A DNA stretch of 64,000 nt from positions 979,501 through 1,043,500 of the forward strand of contig QANY01002227.1 of the NCBI GenBank assembly GCA_003255025.1, read 5' to 3'. The position numbers and the translations under genes were made by a program. Under the pieces are notes generated by a model. It made no database searches, was not told where the DNA came from, and saw only the letters and a program-made list of their open reading frames with translations. Of this stretch, positions 21,485-34,019 are shown piece by piece. The stretch is from Datisca glomerata. Lineage: Eukaryota; Streptophyta; Magnoliopsida; Cucurbitales; Datiscaceae. Each line of letters starts with the position of its first letter. Position 1 is the stretch's first letter.

Positions 21485-23668
21485 ATTTTTTTAAACCGCA
21501 GTTAATAATAATAAGTCTCGGGAAAGCTTCATTGAAGAAGAAGAATGGGTCTTGAGTAAACTTCGTTGAAAAAGAAGAAGAAGAAGAAGAATGAGTCTCG
21601 GGCAAGTTTCGTTGAAGAATAAGTAGAAAAAGAAGAATGAGTCACATGGTGTGGAAGAGGGAAAGAAGAACTAAAAATGGTGAAGTTGGTATATGTCAAA
21701 CTTGTTGATTTGATATGTGCATTATAAAGGGAAGAAAGATGATGAGAGAAGGGAGAGATTACAAGTAGTTGATTTGATTTGGTGGGCCAGTGATACAATT
21801 TTTTGATATTTGGGAAAATGGTATATTTTTCCTTAGTAAGCTTAGAAATGGTGTAGTATTACAAATAACCCTTTTTAAGCACAATTAATATTTCGTTAAG
21901 AATATTGGCCTTCTCGAAAGATTTGTAGGAGATCGTGTTCTCCATTCAACTAATCAACTCATATCATTTGTATAAAAAGTATTATAAATTTATTGAGAAC
22001 TCATAGATGCGTATCAAATTACTAACTCATGACGTTTAAGAGTGGAGTCAAGAAATTTATTCTTGCAGTCACTCTCTTTTACGGTTATTTTTAATGGTAT
22101 ATTTTGTCGATATTTTTGTATGGTATGATTTTCACCGTATATTTTACCTTTTAATATTTTTCGGTCGAAAAAGAGTGTCTGGGAGTGTCATAGAGAGAGA
22201 AAAAGAGAGAGATTGTAAATCAAAATCGATAACTTTTTAAATCTAATAACTAGAACCGATATTCAAATTTCACAAAACTTGCACTAATCCACATTCATAG
22301 CATGTTTGTCAACATTTAAAACAAAATTCATCATGTTTTCTAACAATTATACATAGAAAATATCAAGATATGAGCAACTTATAACTTTCGTTGCATGTAT
22401 GCGAGGAGAACCAAGGTTGTCAGGATCGTATTTTTGACTCGAATCGGTGGAAGAATGGTAAGATCCTACTATATATTAATAATTATAATATATAATATTA
22501 AAAAATATTAGATCCTTCAAAAAACAAATTAACAACTATTTCTAATTAAAATCAACATAAAAAAGTTTTACTCTATTTTATAAAGATCTAAAAATAAAAT
22601 ATATAAAGTATTTTTAAAATAAACATCCTTGGTTATGATTATGAGTGTTCATCAATGTAAAACACCAACCCACTCATAAATCATAATACGGACTTATATA
22701 CACCAAAAACCAGAAAACTAGAAAAATTCACCAGAAATCATACAACAACAAAAATTCACAAAAAATTCACACAAAATTCACAACTCCATTTCTGATTTTC
22801 AACCATACTGTGGCCTTGCCCAAAAATATAAAACAATAATAACGATGCTTGAACGAGTTTCAATCATAATACTAATTTATATTACTACAAATTTTCTAAC
22901 CTAGACAAGACTAAAGAACGATGCTTGAAGATCTGAAATATGAGAGAAAAATATGATTTGGAATATGAGAGAAAAACAGAGGCTTAGAAGAAGGTTGTAC
23001 TGGTAGAGTTGAGGCAGTCGCAGATCTGGAAAACAGAGCAAATTTGAAGAAAAAGAGAGCAAAAAAGTAGTAGAGAGACCGAATTCACCAAGGGAGTAGA
23101 GTAGTAGACATTACCTGTTAAGAGGTAGCCGCAGATATGAAGAAAAACAGAGCAAAAAAGCAGTAGACGGATTGAACGAACACTTTAGCTTAGAAGAAGG
23201 AAGGATTATCGAACACTTATTCAAAGACTCTTAACGGTTATGGCAGCGAAATTAGAAGAAGAGAGGGCTTAGAAGAACAACATATTGTCGAGCATTTCTT
23301 CTTAGGGCATAAAATTGGACGGACGAAGAGAGGGCTTAGAAGAGGAGAGGAAGGGATTGACCAAATGTCCATAAATTTGGAGCAAATGGGGGTTAGAAGA
23401 ATTGGGGTTTCCTTTGATAACATGCAGTTAAACAAAAAAAAGGCAAAAAAAGAAAAAGAAAATGCTAGGATCGCATAGGATCGGACTAGGATCGAGATCC
23501 TACTGATCCTATCGATCCTAGTCCGATCCTATAAGATTTTGAGTTTATACACAATTTAGATCATTTATGTATATGGGATCGTAAGATCGTATGATCCTAC
23601 TATCCGGATCGTAAGTTTAACAACATTGATGAGAACTCACTAGCTATGAATAAAACTTTACAACACAG
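21485..23668. other. intergenic region with purine repeats and a possible inverted-repeat element
   Basis: At 21517-21645 a ~60 bp module (GTCTCGGG...TTCGTTGAAGAAGAAGAA) occurs about three times. Between about 22410 and 23625 the two ends look like weak inverted repeats: AAGGTTGTCAGGATCGTA on the left, and reverse-complement ATGTTGTTAAACTTACGATC on the right. That suggests an old unclassified DNA transposon. The right end contains a strong GATC-rich hairpin at 23475-23532. No coding region was recognised. Confidence 0.4.
23475..23532. repeat. perfect 21 bp inverted repeat, GATC-rich
   Basis: The left arm 23475-23495 (starting ATAGGATCGGACTAGG) is the exact reverse complement of the right arm 23512-23532. 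The loop is 16 bp (GATCCTACTGATCCTA). The block contains six GATC tetranucleotides. Confidence 0.9.
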
Positions 23669-24246
23669 TGTACAGATAAAATTTCACATGACGCGTGTTA
23701 AGATCTAGACTGAAGACTCCATTAAAGAGAAGATAGGTGGAGAACCGAATGATCAATTAGGCAGTTATGAAGAACGGATCAATCAGACGAAAGTACATGA
23801 ATTACCGACGTGGCAATCTAAAGAGAAGCTAATCAAGACCATTAGATTGATTAAATGGTCAAGATTTACTTAAGTTGTTAATGTTGATAAACTAGATTTC
23901 AGAGGAATATTGTGTTGATCATATTTTCAGATAAAATTAGATAAGTTATGACAGATTATATGAAAACCTATAAATAGAGACAAGATATAACTCCAAACAG
24001 GCACAACTACCTTCAACACTCATAAGAAATAAGCTGGCATGTAGCTTGCATTAGCCTTGTAAACTCTTTCTCCATAATGAATTACTAGCAAAGTCTCCCG
24101 TCATTTTTCTTGCTTTTAGGATTTTTCACGTAAATCATAGTATATTTATTCTCTCATTATCTCTCTAAATTATTCTCTTGATTTTCATATTATGATGTAA
24201 GAAATTCACTATCAATTATTAAAGGTTGTGAATTTTTTCATTTACA
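23669..24246 (+). repeat. 5' LTR of the LARD
   Basis: It is collinear with 28541-29115, sharing for example GATCAATCAGACRAAAGTAC and CTCCATAATGAATTACTAGC. A TATA-like CCTATAAATAGAG lies near 23969, followed by a leader of roughly 250 bp. Confidence 0.85.
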
Positions 24247-24266
24247 TTTGGTGCTTTCATTGAGAA
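24247..24266 (+). promoter_or_regulatory. putative primer-binding site of the LARD
   Basis: Immediately after the LTR end the sequence is TTTGGTGCTTTCATTGAGAA. This wording is common directly downstream of the 5' LTR in plant gypsy-type elements. The matching tRNA was not determined. Confidence 0.5.
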
Positions 24267-25519
24267 CTAAGAAAAAAACTCAAGAAATCCCTCCCCAAAA
24301 CGCTCAAAACCAAACCAAACGATTTCGACAACGGATATGGAAGCGGACACAGCAGGAACCAAAACCAGTAGCCAGCTACAACGCCTGTCATGAGAACACT
24401 TCGCGTGACTAAGGGAAAGGAATCCCGGATGAGAACATGCCCGCTCAGCCAATCACAGAGCGGGTAGTGGAAAAGATTTTAGAGTGAAAAATGCTTGAAA
24501 TGAGGAAACTCAGAGTGGGCGAAGTGGCAGATCTTGAAACTTTGACCCACTCTCCACTGTGCCCAAAAATCTTAGCCTCTCCAGTATCGAAGAAGCTTGA
24601 AAAGGAAGAAGTCTGAAAAGAAGGGGAATGTTATGGCGATGAAAACATGAAGCGACGTGGCAATGGTAACGGAAACGTCGTGATAATGGCAATGGAAACG
24701 TCCTAGCAATGAGAATGAAAATGGCAACGGGTATAGCACTGGAAATGGAAACAAATTGGAAGTCGAAACGGAAATGACATGGCAACGGAACCGGAAGTGA
24801 AAAAGGGTAAACTTGTTCCTTGTTTATTCGATTAACGTTATTATTGACATATTTCTTTTATGCCATTATTATTTAAAATAAAGAAAAATAGATCTGAACA
24901 GATTGAAAAAAGAATTTGTTAAATCAATTTGCTGCATGTATTATATGATAAATAAAATTTTAAATTTTAAATTCAAATCTGAATCTTTAATTATATTAAG
25001 AATTTTGAATTTCAAAATGTCTTATATAATACAATAAGATTATCGTATTTTGAACAATAAAATATTTTATCTAAAATTTACTTTGATAAGATTATCCTGT
25101 ATTCTAATTCAAATTTTAAATCATATTTTAAATTTTAAAACATCTTATCTGAAGCTTGTGATGATAAGATTATTTTAAATTTTAAATTTTAAAATCAAAT
25201 CAAATCTTGGATTCAAATTTTGAATTTAAGGTTTTCTCAAGCTAAAAAAAATCATTATTGATTTATGAACGAAAAAATAAAAATTTTGATCGATGTATAT
25301 TCGAAGACCTTCTCTTACCTTTTCTGTGTGCAAAAGTTCAGGAAAATAAGGGATGAACAAACAACGTGAACTGAAATGCCTTGATGACGGAAACTGAAAT
25401 GTCTTGAAACGAAAACGGATAGGTCATTCTACGGGAATGGAGACGCCAATGAAGGAAACAGAATTGTCTTGACAATGGGAATGGGAAATAGTAGTACGGA
25501 AATTACCTGCAAAGAAGAT

Positions 25520-26320
25520 CACATTTGTATAATTTAAGCGGATGATCGTTGACGTACCAACCATTAAATTTCAACCAGATTCCTTTAAACTGAAGTGGAC
25601 GGAAGAGAACGGTAGAGGAAACCACAAATCGTTTGAAATATACATAAATTATCTTCCTAAAGAATTTCGCGGAACTCAATTTGGAGTTTCGGGGTAAAAG
25701 TTATGGCAGTTTTCATACATGCTGTTCAGAAAGAAGATTATGCAGAATTGTCAACTTCAGAAACTAAACTGTCATAACTTGAGGCAGATTACATTGTGAA
25801 TTATAAATCATCAGAAAGATACGAAAGTCTATTTCTTAGAAATTTTTACGGAATTCAATTTGGAGCTCCTGCTCAAAAGTTATGGTTTTCGTGCATGCTA
25901 TTCAGAAATAAAGATTACATAGAATAATAAATTCGGAAATTATGCTGCATCAATTGGGAGTTGATCACATTGATATTCATATACTATTACGAACATATTG
26001 AAGTCTACTTCTTGGAGAATTTTACAGAATTGATTTTGGAGCTCAAAACAAAAAGTTATGATGATTTTCATGAAGGTTGTTCGAGAAAGTAGAATATGCA
26101 GAATAACCAATTTCAGAAATTAAACTGAATTAATTGGGCACCAACGACATGGTAAATCTTATATCATCGGAAAGATACATAAGTCTACTTCTCAATAAAT
26201 TTTACAAAATTTAGTTCATAGATCTTGATCAAAAGTTATAAAAATTTTCATGGAGGATGTTCAGGAAAGAATACTGTACATAACTGTCAGCTTCACCAAC
26301 ACATCAAAACTTATGAGACA
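25520..26320 (+). repeat. diverged ~170 bp tandem repeats in the LARD
   Basis: Four to five copies share the order: AAATTATCATCGGAAAGATAC-like stretch, AAGTCTACTTCTTGGAGAAT, TTTTACGGAATTCAATTTGG, AGCTC..., AAAAGTTATG.., TTTTCATG.ATGCTGTTCAG, and AGAATA..CAATTTCAGAAA. The copies are strongly diverged but collinear. Confidence 0.7.
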
Positions 26321-26509
26321 AATCATACAAAGCTATAAAAGTCAATTTCTTGAAATTCTTTACGAAATGATATTCAACTTCTAGAAGAAAGTTACGGTAT
26401 ACTCATTCCATTAAAATATTATATATGATGTTCAATATTCTTTGTCGTATATATTTGTGTATGGTAAAAAGAAAAAGAAAAGAAAATGGAAGAAACTCTA
26501 GCGAGAGCC

Positions 26510-26960
26510 GGACGGGAAATTTAGGGCTCCTAAGCTTTACGAAAAGCTTATGTCCTTGGGAGTGTCTACGGACATCGTTCTCAAAAGGAAATTTAGGGCC
26601 TTTGAGCTTTGCGAAAACTTATGTCTTTGGGAGTGTCTACGGACATCGATCTCAGAAGGAAACAGACCCCTAAGCTCACTAAGAGTTCATGTCCATGAAG
26701 GTTTTTGCTTTATATAGGAAATGAGTCACTGAGTTCACTAAGAGTTCATGTCCATGATGACTTTTTCTTTCTAAAGGAAATGAGTCTCTAACTTCACCAA
26801 GAGTTCATGTCTATGAAGACTTTTGCTTTCTAAAGAAAACGGGCCCCTGAGCTCACCAAGAGTCATGTTCATGAACGCTTTTACTTTCTAAAGGAAACGG
26901 GCCCCTAAGAGTTTAAGTCTGTGAGAAATGGTGTCTGCAGCACTACCCTCTAAAGGAAAC
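26510..26960 (+). repeat. ~59-70 bp tandem repeats in the LARD
   Basis: Six to seven units start with AGGAAA and contain CTGAGCTCACCAAGAGTTCA, TGTCCATGAAGAC and TTTGCTTTCTAA. The first two units use a longer variant with TTGGGAGTGTCTACGGACATC. Confidence 0.75.
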
Positions 26961-27721
26961 CAAAAAAGAAGAAGTTTGAAAAGAAAACGAATTGCAAAAG
27001 AAGAAGGTCTCAAGACGTCAGAATCTTGGAAAGAGTATTCGACACTTAGAAAAAAACCAAAAAGGAGAAAGGAATAAATATGAAAGTGAGGAAAAGAAGG
27101 AAAACAAAGTGAAAAGTAAATGAAGCTTCAAAAGGAATTCAAAAAGGGGAACCAGATGAAAATTGTGAGATCAAACGATTAGTGGTTGTGTTTGCTTCAT
27201 CTAAGGAAACAAAAAAGAAGAAATGAAGAAAGGAAAAAGATGAAAGAAAAAGTGGAAAATGAAATGAGAAAGAAAGGAAAGGAAAGTGAATAAAAAAAGA
27301 CAAAGTGAGAAGTAAAACAAGATGAAAGAATAAGTGAAATTTGATAAGTCTTGAAGAAATAAAAATTACAAAAACATACAAAATACTATGACAACGACAT
27401 CTCCAACATAAGGGTTAACAATAACATCCTCAACAAGGAGATTAACAATGGCCTGTCAAATAGAAGCTTGAAAACATTATGTCATTTGTTCCCAAAAAAA
27501 TACTTGTAAACAGAAATACTCAATTCAAGTACTATCAATACCAAGTTGAAGCTACTCATAAAGCGAGAAACACTCATGATGGTATGATAAAATTTGAACA
27601 AGACGCAGACTTACAAACGGTGCCATGGTTCTTTATTTGAACCTAAGTCCTTGAAAACGGACAGTTCGTAAGTCTCTCTCAAAGCAGAAACAAGATAAAC
27701 TCTTCAAAGAACCCGTAACAA

Positions 27722-28075
27722 ATGAAACGGGAGAAACTCTCGAGCGAGCCCGTAACAAAGGAAATGGGAGAAATATTCGATGATCCCGTAGCAAAGGAAA
27801 CAGGAGAAACTCTCCAAGGAGCCCATAGCAAAGGAAATGGGAGAAATTCTCCAAGGCGACCGTTGCAAAGGAAACGAGAGAAACTCTCTAAAAAGCATGG
27901 AGCAAAGAAAACGGGAGAAACTCTCCAAGGAACTCGTAGCAAAGGAAATGGGAGAAACTCTCCAATGAGTCTGTAGCAAAGAAAATGGGAGAAACTCTCT
28001 AATGAGTCTGTAGCAAAGAAAATGGGAGAAACTCTCCAATGAGCCCATAGCAAAGGAAACAGGAGAAACTCTGCC
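27722..28075 (+). repeat. 37 bp minisatellite in the LARD, about nine units
   Basis: The unit is GGGAGAAACTCTCCAAGGAG followed by CCCGTAGCAAAGGAAAT. Successive GGGAG starts fall at 27729, 27766, 27802, 27839 and 27876, so spacing is 36-37 bp. Each unit contains a small GGAGA-AAC-TCTCC hairpin. ORFs on both strands here are by-products of the repeat. Confidence 0.85.
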
Positions 28076-28540
28076 AATAAATGCCGAACATCAAACTCAA
28101 ACTCATGCGATTCAATTATGAAATGGTACACTCGCTTCTTACTTATTTTAATAAATTATTATATTATTCTTGTGTAATATTATTGTCACAGATCTCAACG
28201 TAGGAGAAAAGGAAAATAAAAAAGAACAAAAATGGGAAATTTTTTACCAATGAGCCCACAATTAAAGGAACAGAAAAGACATAACAACAAAAATAAGCTG
28301 ACAAATAAGTTACTTGAAAATCACAAAAGCATATGTAAATGGAAATAAAAGAACATAACGACAGAAAGAAAAGAAGAAGTCGTCGCTGACAGTAGATAGT
28401 AAAATTGTTTCCTAAAAAACTACATTGCATGTTTCCATGAAGCGCGTGAGAACATAAACGGGTATACCTAACGTCAGAACAAGAAAAGATGATCACTACA
28501 CATCAATGAATAAAATTATGTTGAGTGTAATGGGGGTCGA

Positions 28541-29115
28541 TGTACAAAATTTTTTTTACATGACACGTGGTAAGATCTAGACCAAAAACTTCATCAAAGA
28601 GAAGATTGAGCGAGAACCGTAAGATCAATCAGCCGATTATGAAGAACAAATCAATCAGACAAAAGTACATGAATTACCGATGTAGCAATCTAAAGAGAAG
28701 CTAATCAAGACTATTAGATTGATAAAACAGTCAAGATTTACTTAAGTTGTTAATGTTGATAAACTAGATCCCAGAGGAATATTGTGTTGATCATATTTCA
28801 GATAGAATTAGATAAGTTGTATCAGATTATATGAAGACCTATAAATAGAGGCAAGATGTAACTCCAAACATGACATAACAACTTTCAACACCCATAAGAA
28901 ATAACTATATAGTTTGCATTAGTCTTGTAAACTCTTTCTCCATAATGAATTACTAGCAAAGTCTCAAGTGGTTTTTCTCTCCCTTAAGAGTTTTTCACGT
29001 AAACTATAGTGTATTTATTCTTTTATTCTCTCTCTAAATTATTCTCTTGATTTTCATACTATGATATAAGAAACTCACGATCAATTATCAAAAGCTGTGA
29101 ATTTTTTCCTTTACA
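28541..29115 (+). repeat. 3' LTR of the LARD
   Basis: It starts TGTACAAAATT right after the purine-rich AATGGGGGTCGA, a plausible polypurine tract, and ends TTTACA. It is collinear with 23669-24246. Confidence 0.85.
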
Positions 29116-30052
29116 CACTGCTTTGAAGCCCCCAAAATAAAATGTAAAATGTGCTATAAATTTATGGGTCCTCTTCCAATATTCTACAAGGGATTAAAAC
29201 TCCATATTACAACCATACTAACAGTAGTACCTAAAGATTAAGAGATTTAAAATCTTACAAAAACTAAGCTTTGAATAAACCAAAACTTCCACAGATCTAA
29301 AAATGTCAATATTTCACCAACAAGCAACCAATCGATAAAGATTATCTTCTCAAGGTTCCTAGTCAGCCCAGCCCCAAAGCAACATGCTCACAATACGAAG
29401 CTTAAAGTCAGTAAATCCAAAACAAAAATCTATTTCCAAGCATTATCCACAAAGCTCTCAATGAAAATAAAATCAGATTTTCAAGCATTCCCTATTATTT
29501 TCTTCTATTGTTATTTTTGGGGGCTAATTTTAGTATTTGTCATGTGATTTTTATTCTTAGGATAGTTAAAGAATATCTTCAACTCATTGCTATTTTCTGT
29601 ACTCAAATCAATTGAAGATGATGAACAATGAGGAAATGAAAAGGAAAAGAAATGAGAAAAACTTTCTCATCCTGATCCTGCGGTTTAATCACAATAGGCG
29701 GAGGAAGGACGCCAATATCGATAATCTTTAGGTAAGGCTGGACCTTCTCCTCCAACAACTCATTCAACTAAAATCCTTAACAGACACGCCTCTATAAAAA
29801 AATAATTGAAGTAAAATCCTTAATATGAACCTACCTCTACCTGCACAAAGAGAGACTAGAGACTAAGAACGGAGCAGAGAGAGAAAGAGAGAGTAGAACA
29901 TGAGAAAAGAGCAGAGATAAAGAGACTCAGAGACTAAGATAGAGGGAGAGAGAGACAGAGATATGGGCTCGTCGAGAGAGAGGGGGAGGGAGACCTACTG
30001 TGTTGTGGTCGTCAATGTTGTTGTGGTTGTCGACGTCAACCATGGACGTCGA
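29116..30052. other. intergenic spacer with GA-rich tract
   Basis: No gene was recognised. About 29860-29995 is a GA-rich low-complexity stretch, followed by GTTGTGGTCGTC-type repeats up to the copia LTR. Confidence 0.5.
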
Positions 30053-30550
30053 TGTTGGATCAACATTGGACTTATAAGTGAATAATTATGTGTTGCAGAC
30101 TGTCAAATATGATTATACCCAATTAAAATTGATCGGCTAAGGTTGGGATAATTTGAGTTTTGATGTATCTGATAGGTTGTAAACATTTTGATGTATAGAG
30201 ACTTTAAGATAATTTCTATTTTTATGATAGGCTAAAATAGAAATACTAAAAGATAATAGTTATGTATTCTATAAGTGGTTATGGTCCTCATATGACATGA
30301 TGAAGGGTAACTATTTTATTCTCTCTAATATCTCATTATTAAAGAGAAAATAAAGAGGTTTAATCGAATGAGACTCTCTCATAAAAAATCATGTAGATCT
30401 AGAAGGCAACCGTTTGACTCTAAATTGTGATCTATTGTCATGGATTCAGTTACGCTTTCGTATTATCAGTTTATTTGATTATTGATGTGTTCAACATGAG
30501 TTCTTGGGGTTTTAAGATACGATTTATACTGATAAAGATTTTATCTAACA
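30053..30550 (+). repeat. 5' LTR of the copia element
   Basis: About 498 bp, collinear with 38313-38816. Shared stretches include ATTTCTATTTTTATGAT and TGATGTATCTGATARGTTGT, and both end ...ATCTAACA. Confidence 0.85.
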
Positions 30551-30552
30551 AG

Positions 30553-30565
30553 TGATATCAGAGTC
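30553..30565 (+). promoter_or_regulatory. primer-binding site of the copia element
   Basis: TGATATCAGAGTC two bases after the LTR resembles the initiator-Met tRNA complement TGGTATCAGAGCC. It differs at only two positions. Confidence 0.75.
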
Positions 30566-30744
30566 ATTCATGTTGAATCATTGAGAATCATATTTATATT
30601 TAGATCGATGATTACATATATCTATGAATATAATTTGGTTATATTGGATTCCAATAATTCTGATTTTTGGGTAATATAAAGATTAGAGAACAATGGTGTT
30701 TCTTTTAATGTTTTTTTTTGTTCTTAATAAAAAAATTTAGGCTT

Positions 30745-33700
30745 ACAGCATCACGGGACCAGCCCGGCAATCTTGTTGCGCCGACAAGGACAAGAGTCAC
30801 GGCCTCTGGCTGCGACGATCAGGCAGGTGGTCTCACGGCCACCTGAAAGATTGGAAGGTCGAAACCCTTAGGAAACTTAAGTCAAAATGCTATAAAAGTT
30901 AAGTTACTGGGTAAGTTTAAGTGGTAAAGTTAGATGACAATATATTAAAATTGTCATGTTTGGTAACACATGGTTAAGTAAAAATTTACTGAAAAAAATA
31001 TGATTTCTTTGTTTGGTATGTAGAAAACTTCGGTAAAATTGTTGGGAAAGTCTAATAAAGTTGTTGAGAAAGTTATATAAATTATACGAGAGTAATAAAA
31101 TTATTGATTATTCATAGTTTCTTTTTTTATCAAGTTTTAATTTGTTGCCAATGATTATTTATAGATTCTAATACACACAATACCTTGTATATATATAATG
31201 ATATTTTTATTTGAAAATTAATAAAAGTGCATTTTTATTTTAAGTGTATTCTCTGAATTATTATTAAATATTAATATAAATATCTCAAAATTTCGTATTC
31301 ATTAATGAAATTATGTTCTTGTATAGTATGAGATGATTAAGATCATAAATAATGAATAAAATAGTTGGTAACATATTAAAGTATGAAATCTTTAATGAAT
31401 GGTTGCTAGTACGATTTGCTAAGCATTTTGAATGCATGTGATCTAGATCCAGATCGCTGATGTGAAGAGACATATTAGTGAATGTAATTTATATAATTAG
31501 ATTATATAGGACATTGTCGATGTGAATTAATGTTTTTATTAACTTACCATTTATCATAAAAATTTAATACACATCAATCAGATGATCATATGTAGATCAG
31601 ACTAAATCCTGAGTAGTCATGAACTCATATACATGTCTATTGGATCTTTTGATTTACTCGTTAAGGTTTATTTGTAAAACATGCTAGTGATTTTTGTTTT
31701 GAAGATTTAGTGACATGTATGGCCGGGAACATGATCTTACAAGATTTAGAATCTAAACTTTCTTAATGGATCGTATATTGGTTCTCGTAAGTGTTAATTC
31801 TAGGATAATGGTTATTGAGCTCAAATTTATAATACAGTTATAAATTAACCGTTCATTAGTAAATTAATGGTATTTAAGTATCAAGAGGTAATTAGAAGGG
31901 TAAAACAATAATTTTGACCAACTATAATTCACGATCCAATAATTGGAGAACAGAACTACATGAAGTGATTATATCAATGGACTACACGAGATTACTCTAT
32001 AAATATATTATGTAATTACTAAGAGTGCAATTCCATATTTATAGTTGAGTAATAATAAAATTAATAAATGAGATTATTTAATTAAAGATTTTAATTGATT
32101 ATCTAATTTATTGAATCTTAGAATTATGGGTCCATGGTCCCCAAGCCACCTTTATACTACACAGTTTAAGGTGTGAATGTTTGAAGGCATAAGGAAATGA
32201 ATAGTTTGCGAAAGGAATTAAATTTTCAGGGTAAGTATATAATTGTGTGTTATTAATTAATTATTATAATTTTTGGAAATTACAATTAATTAATTATATC
32301 GATTAGTTTTGAATTAATCGATAGTGAGACAATATATTTGATTTATGAAATTAAATAATATTAAATTATTATAAGATAATAATTTGAATTTGAATTAACT
32401 AATATGTTAATTTTAAATTAACAGATAAGTTAGTTGATAGGTGTTATGAGATAAGTTAATTTTGAATTAACTGATATTTAGATATTTATCTGATTAAATT
32501 AAATAATAAATTTAAAAAACTGTCATGTGGCATATCAGACTGTCACACGACACTACAGTGGTGCGTGACACACTGCAGTACTACACAGCCCTGCAATGTG
32601 GCACAGAGTGCAGTGGCACATTTGTAATTAATTTATTCTTTATAGAAATCCTAAACATAATGAGCCTTGACCTAGAATATATATAGATAATATTCTATTG
32701 GGCGAAAAAGGGAATCTGATTTATTAATCATTAATCAAAGTTCTGCGAATTCTCTCTCTCTTAGAGTTCTATTTCAAAAGTTATTCTCTAAATCTCTAGA
32801 TCTCATGTGTTGAGCACATTTAGAGATAGAAAATTATTCTTGATTCATTCTACGTGCCCACGCACGTACTTGTATGTTTGAAGATTGGTTTGGAAGATTT
32901 TGGTGTGGATCTCAAAGTCTGTTAATCGTGAAATCGAACACCGTTGTTTTTACTAGAAAATTTCGATGACGCTTAATTGACTTCAAGAGGTAAAATTATT
33001 TTTTTTGAATGTCTATTAATTTAATGTATAGACATATAATGGATCCGTGTGAAAAATAATTTCTCACAATTTTTTTAGATCTGTGGCGTCGCGATTGTTT
33101 TTCAATCAATAAAATTTTCGAAAACCCACCCCTCCGCCACTCGCGTCATGATTCCAACAATATATATATACTTACATACTAATTAGTGAACTATTTTATT
33201 AACTCCACCAATAATATTAAATCAACTATTTTTCTTTTACTACGCCAAAAACTAAAATAATTTTTTTACTTTCACCATAAAAAATAAATTCAATAACAGA
33301 TTGTTCAAAATTACATAGCAAAATTGTATACAGATTTTCTGCTGACAACTGGTAAAAATCTTAATAATTCATATTGTGTTTGATTAAATTTTCTTTGATA
33401 TCACGAAATTAATTATAACATATAAATTTCCTCATATATGAAAATTAAATATAATATAAATAACCATCATTCATATTAATATATTAAAATATTTAATAAT
33501 ACATAATATTTTTCCCGTTACAATAATTTCACCATGCCAAATGAGAATACTTGAAACAGACATAGAAAAGTGCTAGAAAATAAATTTACCATGAGGATAA
33601 CCCCAACCAAACGCCCCCTTAGAGTTTCGACCATTCCAGTCACGGGCCTAGAGCCTGTGACTGCATGAAAGCTATGTGCTTTGAGCCACAACAGTTTAGT

Positions 33701-33800
33701 TTTAAAAAAAGGAAAGGGTGATTGGGTTGTGGGATTTGGCCTGCTTAGTCCCCTTCTAGTCTACGAGCCTTGGGTTACGCGCCTTGGGCCGCAACAATAA
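30745..33800. other. foreign block in the copia leader with inverted GC-rich flanks
   Basis: Left flank GGAAGGTCGAAACCCTTA (about 30866-30883) and right flank TTAGAGTTTCGACCATTCC (about 33620-33638) are near inverted copies. Both sit next to GC-rich stretches with TCACGG/GTGACTG wording. Just inside the right flank, AACCAAACGCCCCC resembles the terminus of a hAT-like short transposon. The AT-rich interior hosts the nested unit at about 31190-33159. The class of the outer element is unresolved. Confidence 0.35.
31190..33159 (+). repeat. solo-LTR-like unit X, copy 1 (nested in copia leader)
   Basis: It is collinear over about 1.9 kb with 59403-61666. An example is the shared run from ATAAATAATGAATAAAAT through GAAATCTTTAATGAATGGTT. 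It ends ...TTCCAACA, followed by ATATA. The TGTTGG start seen in copy 2 is not recognisable here, so the 5' end is approximate or truncated. It contains the variable GC-rich segment CACTACAGTGG...GCAGTACTACACAG at about 32520-32620. Confidence 0.65.
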
Positions 33801-34018
33801 AGAATAGATTCTAATTTATTTAAGTTTGAAGTTTTAAAATAATTTAGTTTTAAGGATTGTTTAATTAAATTAATTTAAGATTGATTTACAAATCAATTGA
33901 TTAAATTAATTTTAGGGATCATAAAATTAATTGATTATCAATTAGTTTTAAGGGTTAATTATGATACAATTTTAAATTTATACATTGGTATGTTTATGTT
34001 TAAATATATATATATATA

Positions 34019-34019
34019 N
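34019..34019. other. single ambiguous base (N) in an AT dinucleotide run
   Basis: The only N in the window sits in a TATATA tract at about 34003-34034. It is probably an assembly or base-calling artefact of the microsatellite. Confidence 0.95.

Larger units (their letters stand above)
23669..29115 (+). mobile_element. LARD-type non-autonomous LTR retrotransposon
   Basis: Two LTRs of about 575 bp (23669-24246 and 28541-29115) are collinear throughout. Both begin TGTACA and end TTTACA. The flanking pentamers CACAG (23664-23668) and CACTG (29116-29120) differ at one base and are a likely eroded target-site duplication. The ~4.3 kb interior has no retroviral domain. It carries a PBS-like sequence, a purine tract and three fields of tandem repeats. 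It must have been mobilised by another element's proteins. Confidence 0.85.

Noticed and set aside
27679..28131. 150-codon and 114-codon minus-strand ORFs with repeating SLESFSHFLCY-type motif
   Set aside because: They are translations of the 37 bp minisatellite. Neighbouring frames show the same repeat, with no independent evidence for a protein.
33160..34000. A separate hAT MITE ending AACCAAACGCCCCC
   Set aside because: Only one convincing end was seen, and no matching opposite end with an 8 bp duplication. It was kept only as part of an unresolved block.
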